From Microbacterium sp. 4R-513 (GTDB lineage Bacteria; Actinomycetota; Actinomycetes; Actinomycetales; Microbacteriaceae): DNA of 64,000 nucleotides. The notes beneath the pieces were generated by a model that was not told where the DNA came from, searched no databases, and saw only the letters and a list, made by a program, of their open reading frames with translations. The DNA is taken from contig NZ_CP049256.1 in assembly GCF_011046485.1 (NCBI RefSeq), forward strand, positions 3,782,001-3,846,000, written 5' to 3'. Made by a program: the position numbers and the translations under genes. Of the stretch, positions 18,402-26,844 are shown piece after piece (position 1 is the first letter of the stretch; each line of letters begins with the position of its first letter).

Positions 18402-21400
18402 TCAGGGCGCGTTCACCCGCAGGTCTTGCACACTGAGCGTGATGGGCGCATTGTTCGCCGACCCGGACAGGTAGCTGTAGATCCCGACGGCACCGGCCGA
18501 TTGCAGCGCCGCCGTGGAATCCGTCGCCGTCGTCCACGTCGTAGGCTCGGTCGTGCCGTCGGCCCAGACGCGGGCCTGCAGGGTCGTGGTCCCCGTTCCC
18601 ACCACGCGGAATCGGACGTTCCAGACAGCCCCGGGCGCGTACACGAGCCCGGGGATCGACTGTGTCGCGAGAGTGGTCTCGGCGCCGTTCACGGTCCGGG
18701 CGAGCGTGAGCGACGTTCCCGTCGCGGTGACCTGCAGCTTGACCCGGTAGTCGGACGTCCCGACGCGGCGGGCGACGAAGGAGGTGTAGATGCCGCCGCC
18801 GCTGCCCGGCTTGTCGTAGCCGAAGCTCGCGAGCGTCTCGGAGTCGGTCGCGCTCACCGAACCGAGCCACGCCGACGGTCCGGATCCGGCTGCCATCCGA
18901 AGCGTTCCCGCCCCTCCCGCGACGGCGAAGTCCGCCGGCGAGCCGTTCAGCGCCCACGCACCGCCGGTGTCGGCTGTTCCCCACCCGTTGCTCACCGTGC
19001 GGTTGAACGCATCGGCGGCGATGACGGATGCCGCGGCCACTGTGACCGGCTGGGTCTCGGTGTCGGTGGCTCCCGCGTTGTCGGTGACCGTCAGCGTCAC
19101 CGAGTACGTTCCGGGGTTCGCGTAGGCGTGCGTCGTGGTCGACCCCGAGCCCGTGCCGCCGTCGCCGAAGGCCCACGCATAGGAGGCGATGGAACCGTCC
19201 GGGTCGGTGGAGGATGCCGCGTTGAACGCTGCCGTGAGACCGGTCGTGCTCGAAGTGAACGCCGCCTGCGGGGGGCTGGTTCTGGCCTCCGCCGCCGCCG
19301 TTCCGCGCCGCGTAGAGAGCCTGGACGTTGCTCAGCGTGAGGGCCGTCGGATAGACCGCGACCTCATCGACGCTGCCGATGAAGTTCGGCGTCGACGGTG
19401 CGCTCGGCCAGCCCCCGAGCGCGTCGCCGCCCAGCCGCCAGTAACCGAGGTATCGCTCGCCGCGCGTCGTCGTCGCGCGCTGCGCGACGGATGCCCCGTC
19501 GACGTAGAGCACCATGCCCTGCGGGCTCATCGTCGCGGTGACGAGATGCCACACGTTGTCGCGGTATGTGGCCGCCGACGCGACGGTGCGCGCGACCCCG
19601 CTCTCGTCCCGCACGCCGAAGATCAGATGCCCCTGGTTGTCCATGTAGATCTGCCGGTCGCGATGATCCGAGGTGCCGTTCTGAAGGTCTCCGAACCCGA
19701 GGATCCGGCCGCCGCGCGTCGTCGTCGTCTTGACCCAGACCTGCGCCGTGAAGGTGTCCGGAGCGCTGGTCGTGCTGAGGCTGCACGAGGCCGTCGACGG
19801 ACAGTTCCCCGTGTAGATGCGGCTGAAGTCGTTGTCGCCGAGGGATGCCGCGCTGTCGCCGACGATCGCACCGGGCTGGTTCCAGGTGACGCCCGTATCG
19901 GCTCGGCCGTCGGTGACCCCGGTGTTGTCGGGCGACGTCGGGCCCGCGGCGCGGTCGATCGCGACGGTGCCGGACTTCTCGTTGAGCGGCCAGTAGATCC
20001 GCGCCCCGAGACTGCGCACGAGCGCTGCATACGACGTTGCGGTCGGGAACGAGCCGGGCATCGTGACCGATGTCGGGGCGCCCCACACGGTGTTCCCGTC
20101 GGGATCGTTCACGATGACCTGATACGTGTACGACTGGCCGGGCGAAACCCCCGTGTCGATGAATCCCTGGGCCGGAAGCGTCCACCAGTTCGAGTTCGCG
20201 GTGGTGGTCTTGACGGTCGTGCCGTTCCGCGTGATGCGATAGGTGAGCGTGTAGTCGTCGCGGTCGAAGCCGGCCGGCCAGCTCACCCTGAGGGCCGTCG
20301 CGGAGACTGGCACGAGCGTCGGGATGAGGGTGCCGTTGACGAACCGCGGGCCCTCGCGGCCCGGCGCGATCGGCTTCTTCGCGAATCGCACGAGCCCCTG
20401 CTGCCCGGCGCCGTTGACCGAGGGGAACTCTCCGCCATAGACGACGTAGTCGGCGTTCCCGGCGATGTTCCATGCCGCCTGGTATTGCCCGGTGTACGTG
20501 CCGAGAGCGAAGTCGGGATTCCAATCGACCAGTGCGGGGCCCTGCCGCCCGTGCCAGTTGGTGTAGTTCAGCGGGTCGTTGAGGATGTCGCCCGTCTGGG
20601 TGTCGTTCCATGCGAGCGCGTACTGGTATCGCCACTGCTCGAACTGGGGGGCGCCGTCGCCCATGTTTCCGCAGTAGTGCGAGTGGCTCGAGCCGTACAC
20701 GATGCCGTCGCTGACGAAGGTCGAGTAGGAGTCGCCGTGGCAGTCGACGACCCATTGGAGCGTGCCCGGGTTCGCCACGGAGGCCTTGAAGATGCCCTCC
20801 AGGTTGCCGCCGTTTCCGAAGACCCATCCCGTCCCGTAGAGGTAGTCCCCGACGACCCGGAGGCTCGTCCACCCGGCATCCTGTCCGGCGTTGCGCGGAG
20901 ACGGCGGCGACGTCACACGGGCCAGCTGCCACCCCGTGTCGAGGGCCCCCGTCGCGGCACTGATCTTGGCCAGGCCGTAGGCGGGCTGCCCGCCCACGTT
21001 CTGGAACGAGCCGCCCGCGAAGACGGCGGTCCGGTCGGAACTGAGCGCGAGAGCCCACACGCTGTAGTCCGCGTTGGGGTTCCACGGAAGCAGCGCCCCG
21101 GTGCTCGCCGAGAAGGCGGCGAGATTGTTCCGCAGCGTTCCGCCCGCACCCGCGAAGCCGCCGCCCACGTACACGGCCGTGTCGGTGGCGACGACCGCCC
21201 GCGCTGTCGCGGTCACGCCGACCGGGTTGAAGGTGGTGATGAGCGCCCCGGTGTCCGTGCTGTAGGCAGCGATGCGCTGACGGGACTGCCCGTTCGCGGT
21301 CGTGAAGTCACCCACCACGTAGATGCGAGATCCGTCCGGGGATGCCGTCACGGAGCGCACCTGTCCGTTGAGGCTCGGGGCGAACGACGTGTTGAGGTTG

Positions 21401-21705
21401 CCCGTCGTGATGTCGTACGAGAGGAGGTTGCTGCGCGGGGTCTGATTGGTGCCGGGCGCGGCGCCTGCGGGCCGCGCCTGGGTGAAGGACCCGCCGGCAT
21501 AGACGGTGTTGCCGACGACGACCTGCGACCACACGACGCCGTTGATCTGAACCGTCGGCAGTCTGTCGGCGGTCACCGCCGAGGGGGGCCGGGGCTGGAT
21601 CGGCGTCGGGGCGGCCTGCGCGGCCCACCCGGGGCCGATGAGGCTCAACGCCAGCGCCGCCACCCATACGGCGACGACTGCACGGAGTTTTCCGGTTCTG
21701 GACAT
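18402..21705 (-). CDS. Large secreted protein: beta-propeller, LamG-type and PKD domains, interrupted by one frameshift
   Basis: About 1,100 residues when joined. A signal peptide (MSRTGKLRAVVAVW to AQAAPT) leads into propeller-like repeats with the pattern VYAGGSF, IYVVGDFT, VYVGGGFAG, VFAGGSF. Then comes an FN3-like stretch, a LamG/concanavalin domain (about residues 670-860), a PKD domain (AWAFGDG) and a second lectin-like jelly roll at the C-terminus. The frame breaks at a run of six G (19273-19278): removing one base links NQPP to QAAFTSSTTG, the usual PKD linker. Secreted, probably glycan- or surface-binding; no catalytic residues were identified. A longer N-terminus from 21774 is open but lacks a signal peptide. 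Confidence 0.8.
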
Positions 21706-21710
21706 CTCCC

Positions 21711-21736
21711 ACCGCCCGTTCCCCCGAACGGGCGGT
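21711..21736 (-). promoter_or_regulatory. Perfect hairpin just upstream of the secreted protein start
   Basis: ACCGCCCGTTC (21711-21721) and GAACGGGCGGT (21726-21736) form an 11-base-pair stem with a 4-base loop. In the transcript the stem ends 5 bases before the ATG, so it abuts or masks GGGAG, the only ribosome-binding-like sequence. It could block translation, or be a repressor operator. If translation starts upstream at 21774 it would instead be coding. Confidence 0.5.
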
Positions 21737-21916
21737 GATCTACCCGGGGTCGATGAGCGGCGCCTCGTCGGCATCTCGAGTGACCGTCGCGCTGATCGGG
21801 TTCAGCTGGTCCCCCAGAGTACGGGCCGAACCTGGCCTGTACACGCGCAAAACGTTAGCGCAGGAGCCCCCGGCGCACTAGTGGAAGCGGCGTGATACTA
21901 CGGTTGCGATGTGCTC

Positions 21917-22567
21917 ATGAATGACCCGCTGCCGGACCGCCCTGCCCCCGACGCCCCGTCGGGGAAGCTGGTCCTCCTGAGGCACGGCGAGACGGAGTGG
22001 TCGCGGCAGGGTCGGCACACCGGGCTCACCGACATCCCGCTCACCGCGCACGGCGAGGATCTCGCCCGCGGTGCCGGCCAATTGGTGGCGGGCTACGACT
22101 TCTCGCTCGTGCTCACTTCGCCGCTGCTGCGCGCGCGGCGCACCGCCGAACTGGCGGGCTTGCACGCCGACGTGGATCCGCTCCTGGTGGAGTGGGACTA
22201 CGGCGGGTACGAGGGCCGCACGACCCGCGACATCCGGAGCGAGCTCGGGTACAACTGGAGCGCTTTCACCCACGGCGTGGTCCGTGGAGAGACGCCGGGT
22301 GAGACGGTGGAAGAAGTCGCCGCCCGCGCCTCGCGGGTGCTGACCCGGGTGCTTCCGGCTATGGCAGAGGGGGACGTCGCACTCGTCGCGCACGGCCACT
22401 TCCTGCGCATCCTCACGGCCGTCTACCTGCGATTGGCCCCTCGATTCGGTGCCCAGATCACGCTGGATGCCGGTTCCGTATCGGTGCTGAGCTTCTACCG
22501 GGAACAGCCGGCCATCCTCTCGTGGAACTACGGACTCGCGCTGCCGCTGGTGCCCTCGGAGTCCTGA
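21917..22567 (+). CDS. Histidine phosphatase family protein
   Basis: 216 residues of the phosphoglycerate-mutase-like fold. LRHGETEW carries the phosphohistidine near residue 24, TSPLLRARRTAEL the phosphate-binding Arg, EWDYGGYEGRTT the acid and VAHGHFLRIL the second His. Such short members are phosphatases of small metabolites or phosphoproteins. A GTG two codons upstream (21911) is an alternative start. The gene is alone, convergent with the molybdopterin oxidoreductase. Confidence 0.9.
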   Translation: MNDPLPDRPAPDAPSGKLVLLRHGETEWSRQGRHTGLTDIPLTAHGEDLARGAGQLVAGYDFSLVLTSPLLRARRTAELAGLHADVDPLLVEWDYGGYEGRTTRDIRSELGYNWSAFTHGVVRGETPGETVEEVAARASRVLTRVLPAMAEGDVALVAHGHFLRILTAVYLRLAPRFGAQITLDAGSVSVLSFYREQPAILSWNYGLALPLVPSES

Positions 22568-22602
22568 CCGCGCGCCACGCGAATGCCGGCCGCCGGCGTC
22601 GA

Positions 22603-24186
22603 TCACGTCACGGAGACGAGCGAGCGCTCCCATCCGGTGGAACCGTTCGGGGCGATGGGCGCCGCCTCCTGGATCTGCAGTTCGCCCTTCTTGTTCACCG
22701 CCCGCACGGTGACGTAGTGCGTGCCCGGTGCGGCGTCCCATTCGAGATGCCACTGCACCCACGTGTCGGCGTTGACGGGGTTGGAGAGGGTCGCGGTCTG
22801 CCATTCGCCGTCATCGATGCTGACTTCGACCCGCTCGATTCCCACGGACTGAGCCCACGCGACCCCGGCGATCGGGATCCGGCCGGCGGCGACGGGCTTG
22901 TCGATCTTCGGGGTATCGATGCGCGAGGAGAACTTGATGGGCGCTTGGGCGCTGTAGCCTCGCGGCGTCCAGTAGGCCTCGTCCTGTGCGAACGTCGTCA
23001 CCTTCAGCTCGGTGAGCCATTTGGTGGCCGACACATAGCCGTACAGCCCCGGCACCACCATCCGCACCGGGAAGCCGTGCTCGAGGGGAAGCGGCTCACC
23101 GTTCATCGCGACCGCGAGTATCGCGTCCAGCCCGTCGTCGGTGAGCGCGGAGAGCGGGGTGCTCGCGGTGAATCCGTCGACGCTCCGGGAGAGGACCATA
23201 TCGGCGCCGGAGCGGGGGCCGGCCATCCGGAGGATGTCGCGGACGGGCACTCCGAGCCACTTCGCGTTCCCGACGAGCTCGCCGCCCACCACGTTCGACA
23301 CGCACGTGAGCGTGATCGCGTACTCGTCCAGTCCCATCGCGACGAGCTCGTCGAAGCCGAGTTCGATGCGCTGGTCGACCATGCCGTCCACGACGAGTCG
23401 CCACGTTCCGGGATCGATGGTCGGGACTGTCAGCGCGGTGTCGACGCGATAGAAGTCCTTGTTCGGTGTGAAAAGCGGTGTGATGCCCGGGATGTCGAGC
23501 TCGGCGCCCTCCGGCACCGTGACCGTCGACCGCGGCGCCGGCAGGCGAAGCGCGTCGCGGATCTTCTCGACGGACGAGGTCGCCATGCTGACGGCCCGTG
23601 CGGTCACGCCGACGACGACCGCCGACGCAGCCGTGAGTCCCGCAAGCAGGAGGAACCGCCGGCGGTCCACCCCGTGGGATGCCTCGGCATCGTCGCTGTG
23701 TGCGCGCACCCCGGTCGAGCGTTCCCACGCGCGGAGGCGGCGACACAGCACGACGAGGAGGATCGATCCCACTGTCGCGCCGACGACGGGCGGCAGGAAG
23801 GCGAGCGGGGTGGCGCCTGCACGCGTGACCGTCGCGGCGATCGACAGCGCGCCGGCCAGCGCGAGCGCGACCACTCCGAGCGGCGGGCGCAGGAACTGCA
23901 GGGCGCCCGCGATCGCCGACGCCATCACGACCGCGAGCGCGAGTCCCGCGAGCAGTGCCAGCTTGTCGTACTCGCCGAAGGTCGAGATCGCCAGCTCTTT
24001 GAGCGGCTGCGGCACGATGTCGATGATGAACGACCCGACGGCCAGCACCGGACTCGCTTCGCGCGCAGCGATGAGCGCGGTCAGCTCGGCCGCCGCGAGG
24101 AACGCGGCACCGCTGATCACGCCCGCGATCGCCGACCACGCGAGGAATTTCCACCGACCCCGGAACTTCGTCACTTGGCTTCCCAT
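22603..24186 (-). CDS. Membrane-anchored molybdopterin-dependent oxidoreductase (sulfite-oxidase fold)
   Basis: 527 residues. The first 150 hold four or five membrane helices, unusual for the soluble YedY-type enzymes. A cytoplasmic Arg-rich stretch (DRRRFLLLAG) then leads to one more helix. The Mo-cofactor domain begins near 240; the metal ligand is Cys295 in TLTCVSNVVGG, followed by LVGNAKWLGVPV. The C-terminal Ig-like domain (SVGIERVEVSIDDGEWQTA) is the Mo-co dimerisation domain. It probably reduces or oxidises an S- or N-oxide or sulfite on the outer face of the membrane, taking or giving electrons through a partner not encoded nearby. ATG at 24186 chosen. Confidence 0.88.
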   Translation of the reverse strand: MGSQVTKFRGRWKFLAWSAIAGVISGAAFLAAAELTALIAAREASPVLAVGSFIIDIVPQPLKELAISTFGEYDKLALLAGLALAVVMASAIAGALQFLRPPLGVVALALAGALSIAATVTRAGATPLAFLPPVVGATVGSILLVVLCRRLRAWERSTGVRAHSDDAEASHGVDRRRFLLLAGLTAASAVVVGVTARAVSMATSSVEKIRDALRLPAPRSTVTVPEGAELDIPGITPLFTPNKDFYRVDTALTVPTIDPGTWRLVVDGMVDQRIELGFDELVAMGLDEYAITLTCVSNVVGGELVGNAKWLGVPVRDILRMAGPRSGADMVLSRSVDGFTASTPLSALTDDGLDAILAVAMNGEPLPLEHGFPVRMVVPGLYGYVSATKWLTELKVTTFAQDEAYWTPRGYSAQAPIKFSSRIDTPKIDKPVAAGRIPIAGVAWAQSVGIERVEVSIDDGEWQTATLSNPVNADTWVQWHLEWDAAPGTHYVTVRAVNKKGELQIQEAAPIAPNGSTGWERSLVSVT

Positions 24187-24258
24187 CCGTCGAGCCAGCA
24201 CTGTTTGGTTGTTCGCAGCGGGATCGCGATCGGATGGGTTCCGGTTCGGCCCTGGCAG

Positions 24259-24801
24259 CTACACCGCCTCTCGAAGCTGCGCCTGGATCGCCCGGATGTG
24301 CGCTCCGAGCTCGCCCGAGGCTAAGAGGCCGCTGCCGAGCGGGCCTGCGGAGTCTTCACCGAGGAGCGGCAGCCGCCGGAGCGCCTCGGCCACGTCGTCG
24401 GTCATGTGCTGCATCTGCCAGGCGAGCTCGTCTGCGGCGGCGGACGAGGCATCCGTCGCCGCCGCCGCCGCGGCAGCTTTCGCGGCGTAAGCGGCCGCGC
24501 CCAGCGCATGCGCGCCCATATGGGCGACGCCGGCGGCCTGAGCCGCCGCCCGGGCGGCCGCCACCGCCGCCGCCGAGGTGACCGCGTGCGCGGCACGCCC
24601 CGCGACGAAGCGCCTGCGTATCTCGCCCGCGGCGGTCAGCTCGCCGCGCGCGAACGCCTTTGCCCGCTCGATGGCGTCGCGCGCCCGGTCATCCTGTGGC
24701 GCTTCCGCCTCGAACAGCGGAAGGACCCTCTCGGCGCAGTCCGCCGCCCATTCGGCGACCAGTCGTCGGTCCGATTCGCTCAGGGTCTGCGGCGACGGCA
24801 T
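24259..24801 (-). CDS. Putative immunity protein, Imm5-like
   Basis: 180 residues, strongly Ala-rich and helical. The opening SESDRRLVAEWAADCAERVL, then LFEAEAP and DDRARDAIERAKAFARGE, is the pattern of Imm5-like putative immunity proteins found in polymorphic-toxin systems and also as orphans in actinobacteria. A central Ala-rich block (about 85-125) carries SAAADELAWQMQHM. No toxin, secretion gene or repeat-rich neighbour lies beside it, so the immunity label is by family only. It is co-directional with, and about 70 bases from, the end of the mannoside operon but the gap and lack of link suggest separate transcription. Confidence 0.7.
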   Translation of the reverse strand: MPSPQTLSESDRRLVAEWAADCAERVLPLFEAEAPQDDRARDAIERAKAFARGELTAAGEIRRRFVAGRAAHAVTSAAAVAAARAAAQAAGVAHMGAHALGAAAYAAKAAAAAAATDASSAAADELAWQMQHMTDDVAEALRRLPLLGEDSAGPLGSGLLASGELGAHIRAIQAQLREAV

Positions 24802-24878
24802 GCCAGAACTCTGTCACGCTCAGCCATGCCCCCGCTCCCCGACGACGGGAGGCCGCAAGGCGGGAGGAGCTGGGCAGG

Positions 24879-25856
24879 TCAGTCCTCGACGCGCGGCGAG
24901 ATGGACGAAAGCCATTCCGCCTGCCGTCTCCAGCGCTCCGGCCCTCCGCCCTCGTGGGCGTTGAAGGGGTAGACGTCCACTTCCGAGGGTCCCGAGTAGT
25001 GGTTGGCTGCCGCGAACACGGTCGAGGGCGGACATATGGTGTCTTCGAGAGCCGCGGAGAACAGCGCCGGCGCGACGGCGCGGCGGGCGAAGTTGACGCC
25101 GTCGAAGTACGCGAGCGTCGAGAATGCGCGGTCGACGTCGCCGCGGTGGACGCGGAGATAATCCCCGATCTCGCGGTAGGGGTATGCGTCGGTCATGCCG
25201 ACCGCGCGCTCGAAGTGACAGAGGAACGGCACGTCGGCCGCGAGCGCCCAGACGTCGGGGAGGATCCCCGCAACGGCGAGGGCGAGTCCGCCGCCCTGGC
25301 TGCCACCCGTGACCGCGACGCGATCCGGGTCGACGAGGTCGAGCCCGCGCAGGGCGTCGACCGCGCGCACGGCATCGGTGATCAGCCGACGGTAGTAGTA
25401 GGTCTCCGGCGACTCGATCCCTCGGGTCATCATGCCGGGGGCGGCAGGACCCGAGCCGGCCGGATCCGCGGTCTGGCCGATGCTCCATCCGCTCCCCTGC
25501 CCGCGCGTATCCATGACCAGGTGCGCGTACCCGGCGGACGCCCACGCGAGGTGCTCATGCGCGTGTCCGCGCCCGCCTCCGTAGCCGACATACTGCACGA
25601 CCGCTCCCCGCGGAGAGCTGCTCTCCCGCGGCAGCACGAGCCAGGCCGCGATCGGCTCGCCCGCGTATCCCGGGAATCGCACATCCCGCACCTCGACCGT
25701 CGTGAGCAGCGGCTCGGCGGGAGCGACGGTCGTCGCGCGCTGCTCGGCCCTCGCCTCGCCGAGCGTCCGCTCCCAGAAGTCGTCGAAGTCGGCCGGCTCG
25801 GAGACCTCGGGCCGGTAGCGGCGCAATTCATCGAGTGGCAGGTCGAAGCGGGGCAT
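24879..25856 (-). CDS. Acetyl xylan esterase / cephalosporin-C deacetylase (CE7)
   Basis: 325 residues, the standard CE7 length. The triad is Ser186 in GGSQGGG, Asp272 in ALEDTICPP and His301 in NAHEGGG, matching the family spacing; RGQGS and the HE motif are present. CE7 enzymes are cytoplasmic and remove acetyl groups from imported short oligosaccharides. As last gene of the ten-gene operon it suggests that the substrate is acetylated. ATG after AGGAGG, about 60 bases after the kinase stop. Confidence 0.92.
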   Translation of the reverse strand: MPRFDLPLDELRRYRPEVSEPADFDDFWERTLGEARAEQRATTVAPAEPLLTTVEVRDVRFPGYAGEPIAAWLVLPRESSSPRGAVVQYVGYGGGRGHAHEHLAWASAGYAHLVMDTRGQGSGWSIGQTADPAGSGPAAPGMMTRGIESPETYYYRRLITDAVRAVDALRGLDLVDPDRVAVTGGSQGGGLALAVAGILPDVWALAADVPFLCHFERAVGMTDAYPYREIGDYLRVHRGDVDRAFSTLAYFDGVNFARRAVAPALFSAALEDTICPPSTVFAAANHYSGPSEVDVYPFNAHEGGGPERWRRQAEWLSSISPRVED

Positions 25857-25914
25857 GGCGCCTCCTAGGCGATCGGTCGGAAGAACTCGTGGCGGCCGGG
25901 CCCGCACGGACTCT

Positions 25915-26844
25915 TCAGTCTGCCTGACCTGCCGAGGAAGTCACCGAACCGGCGAGCGGATGACCGGCGTCGAGATCATGGAGCAGCTCGACCCCGTCGA
26001 TGGGCCGCCCGAGCGGATCCGCAAGAGTCGCTCCCGGCAGTCCGCCGGCGAGTGCATCGGCGAGTCTACGAGCGACAGCCGGTGCGGCGAGCACCTGGCC
26101 GGTTCCGCTGATGCGACTGCGGGCGGGATCGATGCCGGCGTTTCGCGCCGCTGCAGCGATCGACTCCACCAGCTCTCCGGCCGCGCGATCGACGATGGCG
26201 GAGCTCACGGGGTCGTCGTCGGCCCGGGCCGTCACCGCCGGCGCGAACGAGGCGATTCGTGCCACGCGGTCGGGATCGGCCTGGATCTCGAGGTAGAGCC
26301 GGTCGAGCGGCACGCCGAACGTCGCCCGGACGGCGGTGGTGAGGGAAGTGGCGCTTCCCCGCCCGTCGAACGCCCGCATGACAGCCTCCAGGCCGGCTCG
26401 GCCGATCCAATAGGCGCTTCCCGCGTCGCCGAGGAGCGACCCCCACCCGTCGACGCGCGCGATGCCCCGCGGTCCCGCACCGAGCACGACGACACCCGTT
26501 CCGACAGCTGCGACGACTCCTTCGGCCCGACCGTTGGCCCCGAGGTATCCGCTGACGGAGTCGTGGGCGACAAGTGCGACGCAAGCGGTCGGCACAGCCG
26601 CGCGCAGAGCACTCGCCGCATCCGCCGAGCCGTCGTAGCCGGTCAGCCCCACGGCGAGAGCAGTCGCTCCCCATCCGTCGTGCGCGGCGAGGAGCCGCGC
26701 CAGCTGCGCGATCGGCGAGCTGTCGGTCCTGATGCCCGGAAAGGACAGCTCGAACCGGTCCACGCCATCGACACGCACGCGGATCGAGCTCTGTCCGGCA
26801 TCGATGGAGACACGGATGCCGCGACCGCCCTGGTCGGTACTCAC
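25915..26844 (-). CDS. BadF/BadG-type sugar kinase (N-acetylhexosamine kinase-like)
   Basis: 309 residues with the ASKHA fold. The phosphate-1 loop is VSIDAGQSSIRVRV near residue 12; VAVGTGVVVLG is the phosphate-2 loop near 112 and GWGSLLGDAGSAYWIG follows, as in N-acetylglucosamine kinases of the BcrAD_BadFG family. Its place beside NanE and an alpha-mannosidase suggests it phosphorylates ManNAc or GlcNAc at O6. It overlaps the GH38 stop by 4 bases, so the two are coupled. Specificity is inferred from context. Confidence 0.85.
   Translation of the reverse strand: MSTDQGGRGIRVSIDAGQSSIRVRVDGVDRFELSFPGIRTDSSPIAQLARLLAAHDGWGATALAVGLTGYDGSADAASALRAAVPTACVALVAHDSVSGYLGANGRAEGVVAAVGTGVVVLGAGPRGIARVDGWGSLLGDAGSAYWIGRAGLEAVMRAFDGRGSATSLTTAVRATFGVPLDRLYLEIQADPDRVARIASFAPAVTARADDDPVSSAIVDRAAGELVESIAAAARNAGIDPARSRISGTGQVLAAPAVARRLADALAGGLPGATLADPLGRPIDGVELLHDLDAGHPLAGSVTSSAGQAD

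Noticed and set aside
19189..21738. Long plus-strand open frame opposite the secreted propeller protein
   Set aside because: A shadow of the minus-strand gene, rich in Arg and Val without recognisable motifs.
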